This document shows positions 63,781 to 64,000 of a DNA stretch of 64,000 bases, piece after piece (within the stretch, counting starts at the first letter, position 1; each line of letters starts with the position of its first letter). Below the pieces are notes generated by a model. The model had not been told where the DNA came from, searched no databases, and saw nothing but the letters and a program-made list of their open reading frames with translations. The stretch lies in contig CM060078.1 in assembly GCA_030533445.1 (NCBI GenBank), positions 24,491,091-24,555,090 on the forward strand. Reading direction: 5' to 3'. This DNA is from Cyprinodon diabolis. Its lineage: Eukaryota > Chordata > Actinopteri > Cyprinodontiformes > Cyprinodontidae. The position numbers were made by a program, and so were the translations under genes.

Positions 63781-63959
63781 GGTGCATTGTTTCCATTACC
63801 TGATACCCCTCACCAAGCAGGGAAACTATGCCATCGTAGCCAATGTGGAAAGCATGGACTACGACCCCCTGGTGGTCAAACTGAACAAGGACATTTCAGC
63901 CATAGAAGAAGCAATGGGAGCCGCCTTGCAGCAGCACAAGTTCCAGTATATATTTGAAG
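63781..63959 (+). CDS. exoc4: EXOC4 coding exon g
   Basis: 179-bp exon: one base finishing the split Arg codon, 59 codons from [20 protein letters not shown] to [10 protein letters not shown], and one base of a split Gly codon (phase 1). This is the most conserved visible exon; the [19 protein letters not shown] stretch is the same as in mammals, at about residues 784-843. The acceptor is tttcactccag and the donor is gaag/gtatgc. About 130 residues of the protein should follow beyond the window. Confidence 0.98.
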
Positions 63960-64000
63960 GTATGCTGGACCAATCTGTTGAAAAAAATATTCCGTTTAGA
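63960..64000 (+). other. exoc4: Start of the next EXOC4 intron
   Basis: Intron sequence beginning gtatgc, running off the window end. Confidence 0.9.

Overview
The window is vertebrate nuclear DNA, almost certainly from a ray-finned (teleost) fish. It is AT-rich and intron-dominated, it carries fish-type Tc1 transposons and short interspersed repeats, and its only real gene is split by canonical GT-AG introns. The species cannot be fixed from the sequence alone.

The gene is EXOC4 (SEC8), a subunit of the exocyst vesicle-tethering complex, on the + strand. Seven consecutive internal coding exons were found: 20268-20370, 22246-22362, 41512-41648, 41931-42086, 44193-44371, 56206-56350 and 63781-63959. 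Their codon phases join without a break. Together they encode about 337 residues, collinear with roughly residues 505-843 of the ~974-residue vertebrate protein. The 5' exons lie upstream of the window and the last exons downstream. Everything else is intron.

Region by region: 1-20267 is an upstream intron with AT-rich candidate regulatory DNA (about 3530-3760), a non-autonomous transposon here called MITE-A (7117-7831), a head-to-head hairpin retroelement with a 16-bp target duplication (11499-11894), a CTCF-like site (13492-13505) and two fish repeats. 20371-22245 holds the first copy of a second element, MITE-B. 22363-41511 is the largest complete intron. It contains a nearly intact Tc1 element with ~200-bp inverted repeats and a single frameshift (26337-27933), a decayed Tc1 fragment (32211-32680), a linear copy of the hairpin element and several short repeats. 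42087-44192 holds MITE-B copy 2. 44372-56205 holds a 174-bp (ATCT)n tract, a Pol III-type SINE and MITE-A copy 2. 56351-63780 holds MITE-B copy 3, an unidentified repeat and a third, defective Tc1.

The most interesting signals are as follows. MITE-B has three same-orientation copies that keep a decayed ~90-codon reading frame on the opposite strand. The MITE-A pair has one member carrying a CTCF-like motif. The head-to-head hairpin lies inverted to a second copy across EXOC4 exons 20268-22362, which could favour circular RNA. Tandem in-frame acceptors sit exactly at the least conserved linker of EXOC4. No tRNA, rRNA, CRISPR array or second host gene was recognised.
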